From assembly GCA_023436715.1 (NCBI GenBank), contig JAEZIJ010000130.1, positions 1-54,770 on the forward strand: a stretch of DNA of 54,770 nucleotides, given 5' to 3'. The stretch comes from Acidobacteriota bacterium (GTDB lineage: Bacteria > Acidobacteriota > Terriglobia > Bryobacterales > Bryobacteraceae). A program made the position numbers and the translations under genes. Below, piece by piece: positions 33,393 through 42,776 of the stretch. Below the pieces are notes generated by a model. The model was not told where the DNA came from, ran no database searches, and saw nothing but the letters and a program-made list of their open reading frames with translations. The number at the start of each line of letters is the position of its first letter. The stretch's first letter is position 1.

Positions 33393-35675
33393 CTACAGTT
33401 CGAAGCGCGAAGCCTCGTCGGCGATCTTGGCTACGTCACCCAGCAGATACAATCGGCCGCCGTAGGGCGGCAGTTCATCGGTGAATTCGGCCGTATTGCG
33501 GGCGATCATGCGTTCCGAGAACGCGTCATAGACGTCCGTCCGGTGTGGCAGCCGGATTGTCTTCATTCCCCCGCTTGCCGTGTGGATAGCGAGAAAGTGG
33601 GAGTTGGCGTCGATGACCGCATCCTGATCGTTGTAGATGTGGCAGCCCGCGAATCGGGCTAAATTGCGAAGGAGGCAGGACGGAGCATTGGGCACCCCGA
33701 GGAATACCGACGTCCATTCGGGGAATTGTCTGACCGCGAAGCCCGGGAACTCGCCAATCGCATCCGGCATTCCATGGCTTGGAAGGATCCGGCCCAGCGT
33801 CCGAGCTTGCGGGTCCGTGCAATACACCACGGGATCGATCTTTGAATCCGACCCGAAGAACGTGCCCTCGGCCAGTCCTCTGGTGATGGGATGTTGGAAA
33901 TCGGTCAGATACAGATGGTGGCACATGGAGTGATTTGGGCTGCCGACTTTTCGATAGCTCAACTCCAGGCCCGTGAGGTCGCGCATGTGCTCGGCAGCAA
34001 GGCCATCATCGGAGATCAACCCGGGGGCATACATCCAGACCGCGACTTTATTGTCCCGGCGCACGTGATCCTTTATGGCGGCCCGCTCCTCTGCGGTCAG
34101 ATATAGAGTGTTCAGGAAGATGTAGAGTTTGTAATCGGGCATATTAGCCCGGACGAGATCATTGTGCAGATAGTAGTCTACCGGAGCGCCAAGGCGTGGA
34201 AGTCCAAGCTTGTCCTGAAGGAAGACAAGAGGGTAAAGTAACTCCATTCCGGGCTTGACATAGTACGGCGTTTCTTCGTCGAGGACAACCGCGACCTCAC
34301 CTCGATAGCGCGCGCCGAGCGCACGGCTCTTGTCCGCCAGAACCCGGCAGCGCCGCAGGAACCGATGAATGTCCGGGTGATCGTACCAGCCGCCGCGATC
34401 ATACAAATCCATCCACCACATGCCGGTGCGGCGCAGGAAACTGTACGCGAAATCCCGCTTCAGGATAGCGAAGGACTGGGCCGGGGTGTAATCGGCGGCC
34501 CCCATGCGCCACACTCCGGCGCGCCCGGTGAAGGGCGGATTGTCGCACTCCGTGATCCAGAGCTTTCCGTGCAGCTTGACGCACTCGGGCAGTCCCTGCG
34601 AGGTGGGCGCTCCACCCAGGCCGCGATAGGTGTAATGGTAGGGCGCGCACAGAAAATCGAGCTCGGGAGCGCTCAAGACTTTGCTCAGCGCCTGGTGACC
34701 CCAGTGCTGGGCTGAATAACCTCCCGAATAACCGCCGGTGGCATTCAGCAGGTAGCCATAGAAAGCGCCCAGAATACTCTCGCCCGCGCAGGCCTTCCTG
34801 GCTACCCGGCAGAGTTCAATCAGCGCGCCGGCGTTGGCTTCGGAGAGGAATTGGTAGTAGTCGCTGACGCAGCGGGACCGCGCCGGATCACGCAACAGTC
34901 CCACATCCGCCGTAAGCCGCAGATCCGCCGGCGGCGCTTCGGCGTTCGCGAACGTGACCGAGCCGGACTTCCAGGCTTCGCGCAGCCTGCCGGCATCGTT
35001 TGCATACCGCTGCGCCAGCCACGCGCGAAACGCAGTCGTGGCGGCCGGGCTGAAATCGGGGAAACCCCTATCGCCGGAGCCCACATAGAACCACTCGTTG
35101 AGGCCGCCGACTAGTTGATACCCGATCACGTGCCCGGCGTAGGGCTGAGAGCGGACGTGCCCGATGAAGCGTGCCAAGGCTTCCCCGCTCTCCTGCCTCC
35201 AGAGCGCGGATGCCATTGAGGTTCGCGGCCGTTCCTTGGGCTCATGCTCACTTACGATCCCCTCCTCCGGGTGAATTTGCAGCCACCAGCGAGGCGCCGA
35301 AACCCCCAGCCGCGGGAAGACATAACACTCCGGAGCGGCGTCAAGGATCGTGGCCATCGCCTGGTCGAACAGGGAGTAGTCGAAGCGCCCCGGCCCGATC
35401 CAACCCATGTTGTAATTGTGACCGTTGCCGCCGAAGGAGTAAATGCGGATCCCCGAACGGTAGAAACCGGCGATATGTTCCTTGAACGGAGTAGGGAAGA
35501 AGTAGATCAAGGGCGGAACCGGCTCGCCATTGATCGTAAGTTCTGGCACTCCTTCACGGAGTTGCACCTTAGCCACGGTACGGCTCGCTGTCCGGGCTCC
35601 GGCTTCACCCGGCAGGCCGGATCCGAGGCCGGCGCCCGCCGCTAGGAGCAGATCTCTTCGCGTGAGTTGACTCAT
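33393..35675 (-). CDS. Glycoside hydrolase of GH42/GH-A type (beta-galactosidase-like), Tat-exported
   Basis: This 760-aa protein has a Tat-type leader (MSQLTRRDLLLAAGAGLGSG). The (beta/alpha)8 domain shows the GH-A pattern: the acid/base Glu in a GLNEWFYVGS segment (after strand 4) and the nucleophile in LWITECDNPPF (strand 7), with SALWRQESGEALARFIGHVR between. The C-terminal half contains a beta-galactosidase trimerisation-like region (YKLYIFLNTLYLTAEERAAI) as in GH42. It would hydrolyse beta-linked galactosides or related glycans in the periplasm. The TonB receptor gene diverges from it across a 328-bp intergenic region with a REP-like hairpin pair. Exact family and substrate need comparison with characterised enzymes. 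Confidence 0.78.
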   Translation of the reverse strand: MSQLTRRDLLLAAGAGLGSGLPGEAGARTASRTVAKVQLREGVPELTINGEPVPPLIYFFPTPFKEHIAGFYRSGIRIYSFGGNGHNYNMGWIGPGRFDYSLFDQAMATILDAAPECYVFPRLGVSAPRWWLQIHPEEGIVSEHEPKERPRTSMASALWRQESGEALARFIGHVRSQPYAGHVIGYQLVGGLNEWFYVGSGDRGFPDFSPAATTAFRAWLAQRYANDAGRLREAWKSGSVTFANAEAPPADLRLTADVGLLRDPARSRCVSDYYQFLSEANAGALIELCRVARKACAGESILGAFYGYLLNATGGYSGGYSAQHWGHQALSKVLSAPELDFLCAPYHYTYRGLGGAPTSQGLPECVKLHGKLWITECDNPPFTGRAGVWRMGAADYTPAQSFAILKRDFAYSFLRRTGMWWMDLYDRGGWYDHPDIHRFLRRCRVLADKSRALGARYRGEVAVVLDEETPYYVKPGMELLYPLVFLQDKLGLPRLGAPVDYYLHNDLVRANMPDYKLYIFLNTLYLTAEERAAIKDHVRRDNKVAVWMYAPGLISDDGLAAEHMRDLTGLELSYRKVGSPNHSMCHHLYLTDFQHPITRGLAEGTFFGSDSKIDPVVYCTDPQARTLGRILPSHGMPDAIGEFPGFAVRQFPEWTSVFLGVPNAPSCLLRNLARFAGCHIYNDQDAVIDANSHFLAIHTASGGMKTIRLPHRTDVYDAFSERMIARNTAEFTDELPPYGGRLYLLGDVAKIADEASRFEL

Positions 35676-35786
35676 ATTAGTCGTCCCGACCGATTGTTAA
35701 ACGCCTGCCGCAAGCGGTCAAGCGGCGAGCAGCCAGCTACCGGAATGATCATCAGAATCCGCTCGCTCCGTTGACAATCACGTGGG

Positions 35787-35823
35787 GCGGACCTCCTGTC
35801 CGCGGCCGGCGCCCTCGCCGGCC
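35787..35823. repeat. REP-like double hairpin
   Basis: Two adjacent palindromes, gcggac-ctcct-gtccgc (35787-35803) and ggccggcg/cgccggcc (35804-35823), lie in the divergent region between the glycosidase and TonB receptor genes. The architecture (CCTCCTG loop) recalls the interspersed repeats of acidobacterial genomes, but only one copy of this exact sequence is in the window. Confidence 0.4.
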
Positions 35824-35892
35824 GCCCTATTCAGGGGCGCCAAGCCGATGCCGGCCGATCACAAAAGGCACAGCATAGTCATGAATTTCAGG

Positions 35893-35921
35893 TTGTCCGT
35901 CCATGGTTGCGGCCTTAGAAT
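35893..35921 (+). promoter_or_regulatory. Candidate sigma-70-type promoter of the second TonB receptor gene
   Basis: TTGTCC (35893-35898) and TAGAAT (35916-35921) are spaced by 17 bp. The -10 matches 5 of 6 and the -35 4 of 6. The ATG at 36004 is about 80 nt downstream, after a good RBS (GGGAGGA). Confidence 0.5.
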
Positions 35922-36003
35922 CAAAGGCGTTCCGGGAAGGGCGCACTGGGCTTCCCGGAAGGTCTCAGCCAGTGTGCAGCAAATCATTCTTTTGGGAGGA
36001 ACC

Positions 36004-39000
36004 ATGAAGTTAGTCTCGCGAGCGGCAATGCTGATATTGCTTATTGCGGCTCAGGCCTTTCTCGCCTACGGCCAAGTGGGCCGGGCGACCCTGACCGGCA
36101 TTGTCAGCGATCCAAGCGGGTCTTTGGTCGTGGGCGCCAAGGTCACCGCGATGAATATCAATACGGGTGGAATCTACCCGGCTGTCACCAACGATGCCGG
36201 CAGTTACAACATTCCGGCTCTCCCGGTCGGCGAGTATTCCCTGACGGTTGCAGTTTCCGGTTTCAGGGAGTTTGTCCAGAAAGGAATCCGCCTTTCCGCC
36301 GACCAAGTGGGGCGCCTCGACGTCAGACTCGAAGTTGGCTCGACCGCGGAGGCCGTGGAAGTGCGCGCCAATGTCGAGATGCTGGCCACCGAAACCTCGA
36401 ATGTGACGGCCAGCGTGGACACAAAGGCATTTACAAAACTGCCTTTGACCTTCGCCGAAGGGCGCAATATGGCCGTCTTCGCCGAGAAAATGATCCCCGG
36501 CTGGAACGGCGCCCGGTACGACTCGGTTGTCAACGGAACCCCCGCCGGCGCCCAGACGGTGCTGGTGGATGGGCAGAATAACCTCTCCGGCTTCCTTTCG
36601 GGCGACTTCGCGGAACAGAGCATTTCGCCGGAGGCGGTTCAGGAGATGACCGTCACCGTGGGCGCTCAGTCCGCCGAGACGGGCCGCGCCGGCGGCGGGG
36701 TGCTGCAGTTCACACTCAAGTCCGGGACCAACCAGGTGCATGGCAGCGGGCTGTACCAGTTGCGCAACGAGGTGCTCAACGCCAACCAGTGGGGACGCAA
36801 TCTACTGTACTACAACGATCCCGTGAAGAACGCCGACAAGGCCCGTACGCGTGAGCGCCGTTTCAACTACGGCGGCGGCGTGGGCGGCCCGGTCTATCTG
36901 CCCAAAATCTACGACGGGCGGAATAAGACCTTCTTCTACTTGACGATGGAGAAGTTTAACTACAACATAGACGGCTTCACCGGGAATTACAGCTACACCG
37001 TCCCGCTGCCGGAGTTCCGGCAGGGCAACTTCAGCCGTCTGCTTACCGGAAAGCAACTTGGCTCCGATGTGCTAGGCCGCGCCGTAATGGAAGGGGCCAT
37101 TTACGATCCTTCCACGCTGCGGCAAGTGAATAATGTTTGGGTGATGGATCCCTTTGTCAACAATTCAATCCCGGCCAGCCGCTTCAGCTCGGTGGCGAAG
37201 AACATGATCGCGATTTACGACAAGTACTATCCGGCCATGCGCAATCAGATGAGCGCCAACTATCTGCAGTCGGCCTACTGGCGCCAGGATGTCAGGCAGG
37301 GTACGATCAAAGCCGATCACTACATCTCGGCATCCCACAAACTGGCGGGATACTATAACTGGTATGCGCAACCGCGTACAACCAGCGACCAGGGTCTGTC
37401 GTCGGCCCTGGATATGGCCACGGGCGGCCCCTTCAGCGGGGATATCAAGCAGAACCGCAACGGATACAACGTAAACGTGTCCTACGACTGGACCGTCTCG
37501 CCGAATCTCCTAAACCACCTGATTTACGGCTATAATAACGGCAAAAACTATTACGGCAGCTTCAATCAGACCTACGGCGGAAAGCCGATCGAGGAGGTCT
37601 GGGGGTTGAAAGGCCTTACGCGGAACCCTGACTTTCCGGCAGGTCAGGGCCCCATCCCCTATCTCACTTTCGGCGGCAGCACCCAATGGACGCCCAGCAA
37701 CCTGGGCCACCGCAGCGCCGGACAGAAAGACTACACCAACACGATCATCACCGACACGCTGAACTGGCAGCGCGGCAATCACGTCTTCAAGTTCGGGTTC
37801 GAACTGAACAGGATGCACGAACTGATGAACGACTACTCCTGGTGGGGCCTCCAGATGACCGTGAACGCGCGAACCACCGGCCAGCCGCTGTTCAACAACA
37901 CAGGGCACTCCTGGGCCAGTTTCCTGCTGGGCGCCGTGAACAACGCCAGCATGGCGCAGCCTCTCACCGCCTATCCGAGCATGTCCTATCTGGCCGGCTT
38001 CGTGCAGGATTCCTGGAAAGTCAGCCCGCGCCTCACTTTGAACCTGGGCCTGCGCTGGAACGGGCAGTCGGCGGTCACCGAAGCTACTGACAAGCAGGCT
38101 AACTTCAATCTCTCCCTGCGGGATCCCCTAAGCGGCAAGAACGGCGCAGTGGAGTACATGGGCTTCGGCTCCGGCCGCGCCGGGAGGCGTGCTCCGGTCC
38201 CGGGAACCTGGGATATGTTTGGTCCGAGTATAGGGTTTGCCTATCGCATGAACAACCGCGTAGTCGCGCGTGGCGGCTATGCCGTGACCTACGAGCCGAT
38301 GTCTTTCCGCTTCAATACCGTCCCATTCAACAGCCCCTTGCAGGGTTTCCGTAATATGGTGCAGGACAGCCAGGGACCTTACAAGGAAGCTTATAGCCTG
38401 GATGACGGATTCCCGAACATCCCCTACACCGCTGTGAATTACTCTCCTTCATGGGCCGATACACGGGGCAACAATCCGACGTGGGTGTCCCCGGATATGA
38501 CCAGGCTCGGCTACATTCAGCACGTGAACTTTGGATTCCAAAACCAGATCACTCAGGACCTCATGGTGGAAGCCGACTGGCGCTTCACCAAGGGCGCCCG
38601 CCTGAATTCCCAAAGCCTGGTACGTCCTAACCAGGTCCACGCGGCCGATTTGCAGCGTTTCTCGCAGGGTGTTTTGGACGCTACTTACGCGACGCCGGAA
38701 GCGGCTGTGGCAGTCGGGTTGCCCTATACCTACGCCGGATGGAGCGGGCGCGGGTACGAAGCTCTGCGGCCCTACCCGCAACTCCTGCAAAACAACATCA
38801 CGGCCTTCATGCCCCGTTATGGTTTCTCCACTTATCATTCGGGCAACGTCGTGGTGACGAAGCGAATGTCCAAAGGCGTATTTGCCTACGGAGCATATAC
38901 CTTCTCCAAGTCCCTCACCAACGTGACCACCGAAGATGGCGCGATCACCGGGTGTATGGACTACTACAATCTGGCCAACTGCAAGAACATCAGTCCTTCG

Positions 39001-39597
39001 GACCGAACCCATGTCATCAAGGGCGCGGCCGTGTGGGAACTGCCCATGGGCAAGGGCCGGCGGCTGTTTGGATCCTCCGGTACAATTGTGAACCTTCTGG
39101 CGTCGGGTTGGACGATCTCCGCTACCGTGGGCTACTCCAGCGGAGCTCCTCTGGGCTCGGTTGGCAGTTTGGGATCGATGGTGGGCTGGAACGGCGGCGG
39201 ACTGCTGCAGAACTTCACTGCCCCGGCGAGCGGCTTCAAGGGGCTGTTCAACCCGGATACCTTCGACCCCTGGAACCCGAACGCGGCCGGCAACCTATTC
39301 TTTGATACCAGTGCATTCTCGACACCCGCAGCGCAGCAATTCGGCAATGCGCCTCAGCGTTTCCCCCAGGTGCGCTTGCCCTGGAAGCTAAGTGAGGATG
39401 CCGGCGTCACCAAGCGCTTCTCGGTGCGCGAGCGGGTTCGCATGGAACTCAGGCTGGAAATGCTGAACCTGTTCAACCGGCACTACTACCTGGGACCGCA
39501 GATGGCGGCGAACAACGCCGGCTTCGGCAAGGTCATGGGCGTGGACGGCAACGCGGATCCCCGGAAGGGTCAAGCGGGCCTGCGCGTGGAGTGGTGA
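36004..39597 (+). CDS. TonB-dependent receptor with carboxypeptidase-regulatory-like N-domain
   Basis: This 1197-aa outer-membrane receptor starts at the ATG at 36004, which has an excellent RBS (GGGAGGA) and opens the signal peptide MKLVSRAAMLILLIAAQAFL. The open frame extends upstream, but that part runs through the REP-like hairpins. Residues about 27-110 are the carboxypeptidase-regulatory-like domain (ATLTGIVSDPSGSLVVGAKV). A TonB-type plug and barrel follow, ending RKGQAGLRVEW with a terminal aromatic residue as expected for an outer-membrane barrel. It probably takes up glycans or large degradation products. The glycosidase gene, the PHP-like gene and the AraC regulator nearby make a carbohydrate substrate plausible, but nothing identifies it. 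It ends in a strong terminator. Confidence 0.9.
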   Translation: MKLVSRAAMLILLIAAQAFLAYGQVGRATLTGIVSDPSGSLVVGAKVTAMNINTGGIYPAVTNDAGSYNIPALPVGEYSLTVAVSGFREFVQKGIRLSADQVGRLDVRLEVGSTAEAVEVRANVEMLATETSNVTASVDTKAFTKLPLTFAEGRNMAVFAEKMIPGWNGARYDSVVNGTPAGAQTVLVDGQNNLSGFLSGDFAEQSISPEAVQEMTVTVGAQSAETGRAGGGVLQFTLKSGTNQVHGSGLYQLRNEVLNANQWGRNLLYYNDPVKNADKARTRERRFNYGGGVGGPVYLPKIYDGRNKTFFYLTMEKFNYNIDGFTGNYSYTVPLPEFRQGNFSRLLTGKQLGSDVLGRAVMEGAIYDPSTLRQVNNVWVMDPFVNNSIPASRFSSVAKNMIAIYDKYYPAMRNQMSANYLQSAYWRQDVRQGTIKADHYISASHKLAGYYNWYAQPRTTSDQGLSSALDMATGGPFSGDIKQNRNGYNVNVSYDWTVSPNLLNHLIYGYNNGKNYYGSFNQTYGGKPIEEVWGLKGLTRNPDFPAGQGPIPYLTFGGSTQWTPSNLGHRSAGQKDYTNTIITDTLNWQRGNHVFKFGFELNRMHELMNDYSWWGLQMTVNARTTGQPLFNNTGHSWASFLLGAVNNASMAQPLTAYPSMSYLAGFVQDSWKVSPRLTLNLGLRWNGQSAVTEATDKQANFNLSLRDPLSGKNGAVEYMGFGSGRAGRRAPVPGTWDMFGPSIGFAYRMNNRVVARGGYAVTYEPMSFRFNTVPFNSPLQGFRNMVQDSQGPYKEAYSLDDGFPNIPYTAVNYSPSWADTRGNNPTWVSPDMTRLGYIQHVNFGFQNQITQDLMVEADWRFTKGARLNSQSLVRPNQVHAADLQRFSQGVLDATYATPEAAVAVGLPYTYAGWSGRGYEALRPYPQLLQNNITAFMPRYGFSTYHSGNVVVTKRMSKGVFAYGAYTFSKSLTNVTTEDGAITGCMDYYNLANCKNISPSDRTHVIKGAAVWELPMGKGRRLFGSSGTIVNLLASGWTISATVGYSSGAPLGSVGSLGSMVGWNGGGLLQNFTAPASGFKGLFNPDTFDPWNPNAAGNLFFDTSAFSTPAAQQFGNAPQRFPQVRLPWKLSEDAGVTKRFSVRERVRMELRLEMLNLFNRHYYLGPQMAANNAGFGKVMGVDGNADPRKGQAGLRVEW

Positions 39598-39606
39598 TGC
39601 TTTGAA

Positions 39607-39640
39607 AAAATCGGGGGACAAAGCGTCCCCCGATTTTCTT
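39607..39640 (+). terminator. Rho-independent terminator of the second TonB receptor gene
   Basis: A perfect 13-bp stem (aaaatcgggggac at 39607-39619 with its complement at 39625-39637, loop aaagc) ends in a T-rich stretch (ttttctttgctttt). It lies 10 bp past the stop codon at 39597. Confidence 0.9.
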
Positions 39641-39739
39641 TGCTTTTCGGGTCGAGTGTATGCGGCTGATTTTGCACCCCGCCAACGCGCTCCGGAGGCG
39701 GCCTCTCAGGCCGCCGCAGGCCGAGGGCAACCCCGCTCC

Positions 39740-41215
39740 TCACTCCTCAACTACCTCGAGCGCGCAGAGGCACGGGTAATTGGAAGCTGCCACGAACCCG
39801 AGCGAGAGATTGCCGTTCGCATCCGGTTCGATTCCGTTGAAAACCCGTTCCACGGCCCGATAGGGCACTCCCCCGGTTTCCCTCAAAATATCGAAGCGGC
39901 GTTGCAGGATCTGCTGATTAAGGAGGATGTCGAAGACCCGGCTTCCCGGTCCGCCCGTTCGCGGATGCGCGAAACTCGGACCGAAGTAGGTCTCAGCGAA
40001 CCTAAAGCTGACAGTGTACTTTCCGGGGCCCACCGGAATGAGGTAATTGAACCGTCCGAAGCGCTCCCCGCGGAACAGTCCCGGTTCATCGGTGCCGGTC
40101 ACTGGATCTGAGCGCCGCACCAGCACGCCGCCTTGGACATAATGGTCGGGCAGCCAGACGCGCCCCTGCAGGTCCACGTACGGCTCGGTCGATGCCACCA
40201 TCCTCAGCGGCCGCATCTTCCCGCGGGGGGAGCGCAGTATCTCCAAACCGTTCAGAAACGCATCCCGGTGGGCGATCATGATCCGCAACCGACCGTCCGG
40301 TCCCGGGGATATATTGCGGAAAACCTTCACCAGGGCTGCATTGAATCCGACCTGGCCGAAAACATCAAGCCCGCGGACCGCCAGGCGCCCATTCAGGTAA
40401 ATGTTGGTAGTCCGGGCTCCCTCTTCGAGTTTTTGCTGGCGGCCTGATGAGGACGATTCCGCAAAATGAAGCCGCAGGTCGTAGGTTCCCGGCCGCAGCG
40501 GAATGGCGTACTCAAAGCGATCTCCAGCCGCACAGACTCGCCGGTGGGTGAATAACCTGGGCTCGATGGCGTAGTCGATAGGGATAGCCGGAGTCGCGGT
40601 AGCCACCCCTCCGCTTACATACTGATCGGCGCTCCAGATATTTCCAAACCGGTCCCTGAATCCCTCGGAGGCGCCTGCCGCGATGCGGACATCGTCCATG
40701 GTCACGGCAGTGGCTTTCGCTGCGGGATTCGTCTTGCCGGCCTCTCTTGTCCGGGGCGGAGCCATCCACCATTGGGTCAGGATGCCGTAAGCGACCAGCA
40801 GGACGGCCGCCGCAATTGCCAATAGAAACTTCCGTTGCCGGAAACGCCCCTCGCTTAGGCCTGGTACAGGGGCTTCCTGCCGGATGAACTCAGGCACGTA
40901 CTTGCCGCTGGGAATCGAGATGCGAATCGGCCGGCCGGCGCCCTCCGTTCGGTAGAAATGGTCCAGCCGCTTGCGGACGCGGTGGGCCGCCACCCGCACG
41001 CTCGCATCCCGTTCCGGATCGAAGTCGGCGGGTCGCCCAAGGGCCTCGACCCCGATCGTGTACTCTTTCAGGTCCTCGGCCCGGCCCTCGAGGAAGCGGG
41101 CGCAGATATACGCCAGAAAGAGTTCCGACCTCGGGGCGCGGCGGAATAGCCCTGAACTCAGGATGAACTCGACCTCTTCCTGCTCTGCCCAGTGCCTGTC
41201 GTCCGGTTCTTCCAT
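39740..41215 (-). CDS. Membrane protein with an N-terminal acidobacterial regulatory-like domain and two malectin domains
   Basis: This is a 491-aa protein (start at the ATG at 41215; a GTG at 41239 adds eight residues). Residues ~10-110 carry a domain with the signature EYTIGVEALGRPADFDPERD-ASVRVAAHRVRKRLDHFY and SIPSGKYVPEF, which in acidobacteria is found before TPR, TolB or malectin modules and looks winged-helix-like. A membrane helix follows (about 130-150, LLAIAAAVLLVAYGILTQWW), then two malectin-type carbohydrate-binding domains (RIAAGASEGFRDRFGNIWSA and PYVDLQGRVWLPDHYVQGG). I read it as a one-component, glycan-sensing membrane regulator, an inference. It is convergent with the receptor gene and divergent from the AraC gene. 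A minus-strand TATACT lies 14 nt upstream of the ATG. Confidence 0.75.
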   Translation of the reverse strand: MEEPDDRHWAEQEEVEFILSSGLFRRAPRSELFLAYICARFLEGRAEDLKEYTIGVEALGRPADFDPERDASVRVAAHRVRKRLDHFYRTEGAGRPIRISIPSGKYVPEFIRQEAPVPGLSEGRFRQRKFLLAIAAAVLLVAYGILTQWWMAPPRTREAGKTNPAAKATAVTMDDVRIAAGASEGFRDRFGNIWSADQYVSGGVATATPAIPIDYAIEPRLFTHRRVCAAGDRFEYAIPLRPGTYDLRLHFAESSSSGRQQKLEEGARTTNIYLNGRLAVRGLDVFGQVGFNAALVKVFRNISPGPDGRLRIMIAHRDAFLNGLEILRSPRGKMRPLRMVASTEPYVDLQGRVWLPDHYVQGGVLVRRSDPVTGTDEPGLFRGERFGRFNYLIPVGPGKYTVSFRFAETYFGPSFAHPRTGGPGSRVFDILLNQQILQRRFDILRETGGVPYRAVERVFNGIEPDANGNLSLGFVAASNYPCLCALEVVEE

Positions 41216-41409
41216 TCCAACGAGATGGGAGTATACCACAGCTTCACGAACCCGGTGAGCGCAGAGCTGAAACGGGGTCGGGAATTCCCTGTAACGTCGT
41301 GTAACGCAATTGTAAATACAGGAGATACCAATCGTCTCGGACCAGGCCGGCCACGATAACGGCGATAACCTTGCGTACCCCGCCAGGGCTTCCTACATTG
41401 GGTCATCGC

Positions 41410-42279
41410 ATGAGTCTCAATCAAGAATTCGCTTGTCGGCCCGTCCGGCCGCATCGCTTCCCGCCCCACGATGGCACGGATCATGATCTGCGGTTTCTGC
41501 ACGCGTTCCTTCACTCGGTGGCCAGTTCCTGGCCAGTCGATGTGGTCTGGACGCAACCGGTGTATCCCGCCACCCTGGGTCTGCCACTCAACGTCACTGC
41601 CGCCCCGTTCCTTCTCACGTCGAAGGACTGCAACTACCAGAACAGGATCGTTGTTCCCGTAGTGCATCGGGGACGCCAGATCGGCTGGGTCAAGGTGGAT
41701 GCCGCCGTAGTTCCGCCCGCGCGCACGCTCGCCCAGCCGTTAACGGCGCAGGACAGGGACTCCCTGGTTGGAGCGATGAAGGCCCTAGCCGACTTTCTGG
41801 TGGGCACGTGGGAACGCATGAACCTGGCTGCCCGGCCTCTTGAACCGGATACGTTCAAATCGTCTTCTCCGCGCCCTGTCCCGCCGGCGGGCGAGAGAGC
41901 CGCCTCCAAGTCCGCCCGGCACGAGCAACTGGTCGTCCTGGCGTGCAACCGCATTCTGAGCTGCCTCTCTGAGCCCGAGACATGCCACCAGCTTACGATT
42001 CAAAGCGTGGCATCGGCTCTGAGCATCTCGACCGGCCACTTGAGCCGTATCTTCCGGCGTTGCACGGGAGAGACCTTTGAGCGCTACGTAGTGCAGCGCC
42101 GTGTCGAACTCGCTAAGACTATGCTGCTGAATCCCCTGTATAACGTCTCGGAGATAGCGCTCCGCTGTGGCTTCTCGGACGCCACGTATTTCGCCAAGGT
42201 TTTTCGAAAGGCGACCGGCTGCTCGCCTACCGAGTTCCGTAACCGGCGGGCACGGAGGATCGTGGAGCGTGGATCGTAG
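41410..42279 (+). CDS. AraC-family transcriptional regulator
   Basis: This 289-aa regulator (start at the ATG at 41410; a TTG at 41371 adds 13 residues) has a C-terminal double helix-turn-helix AraC domain (about 185-285: IQSVASALSISTGHLSRIFR-RCTGETFERYVVQRRVELAK, then NVSEIALRCGFSDATYFAKV-FRKATGCSPTEFR). The N-terminal ~180 residues resemble a PocR/GAF-like ligand domain (NYQNRIVVPVVHRGRQIGWV). It likely responds to a small molecule and may control the neighbouring receptor or malectin gene, by position only. No operator was identified. It is followed after 77 bp by a small secreted protein gene with its own RBS. Confidence 0.88.
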   Translation: MSLNQEFACRPVRPHRFPPHDGTDHDLRFLHAFLHSVASSWPVDVVWTQPVYPATLGLPLNVTAAPFLLTSKDCNYQNRIVVPVVHRGRQIGWVKVDAAVVPPARTLAQPLTAQDRDSLVGAMKALADFLVGTWERMNLAARPLEPDTFKSSSPRPVPPAGERAASKSARHEQLVVLACNRILSCLSEPETCHQLTIQSVASALSISTGHLSRIFRRCTGETFERYVVQRRVELAKTMLLNPLYNVSEIALRCGFSDATYFAKVFRKATGCSPTEFRNRRARRIVERGS

Positions 42280-42356
42280 AAGCAGGGGTGTAACCAACGC
42301 CCCCGCTTGACACTCTTTACAGAGAAGTCAAACCGCCTCACCCTAGGGAGGACCAC

Positions 42357-42725
42357 ATGAAGACTTTGCTTAGTGTTTTGATGGTGCTGACGCTGGCGGC
42401 CGGGCTCGCGCTCGCGGCCGATGTCACCGGCGCCTGGAAAGCCAGCATTCCTGGCCGCGACGGAGCAACCATGGAGACCACTTTCAACCTGAAAGCCGAC
42501 GGCAGCACGCTTACCGGCGCCGTTGTGACCGAGCGGGGCGAAACCGCCATCAGCGATGGAAAGATCAACGGCGACTCGATCTCGTTCAAAGTAAAGCGCG
42601 AATTCAACGGAAACACAATGATTATGACCTACGAAGGCAAGGTTTCCGGCAACCAAATCCAGTTCAAGAGCACCCGCGAGGGTTCCGACCGTCCTCCGCG
42701 TGAGTTCGTCGCAAAGAAGTCGTAG
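42357..42725 (+). CDS. Small secreted protein, conserved acidobacterial type
   Basis: This 122-aa protein has a clear signal peptide (MKTLLSVLMVLTLAAGLALA) and a strong RBS (AGGGAGGA). The mature part (~100 residues) is a regular beta pattern: TGAWKASIPGRDGATMETTF, DGSTLTGAVVTERGETAISD-GKINGDSISFKV, then NTMIMTYEGKVSGNQIQFKS. I know similar single-domain secreted proteins from Acidobacteriota, but no function is assigned. A compact, soluble, lipocalin-like or beta-clam fold is possible. It is probably monocistronic, since a terminator follows immediately. Confidence 0.75.
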   Translation: MKTLLSVLMVLTLAAGLALAADVTGAWKASIPGRDGATMETTFNLKADGSTLTGAVVTERGETAISDGKINGDSISFKVKREFNGNTMIMTYEGKVSGNQIQFKSTREGSDRPPREFVAKKS

Positions 42726-42733
42726 TTTCCGAA

Positions 42734-42770
42734 AGGGTCACGAGCGCAGTCTTGTGACCCTCTTCTTTTC
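42734..42770 (+). terminator. Rho-independent terminator after the small secreted protein gene
   Basis: An 8-bp stem (agggtcac at 42734-42741 and gtgaccct at 42754-42761) is followed by a T-rich run (cttcttttc). It sits 8 bp past the stop, in the convergent gap before the carbamoyltransferase gene. Confidence 0.8.
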
Positions 42771-42776
42771 CCCGCC

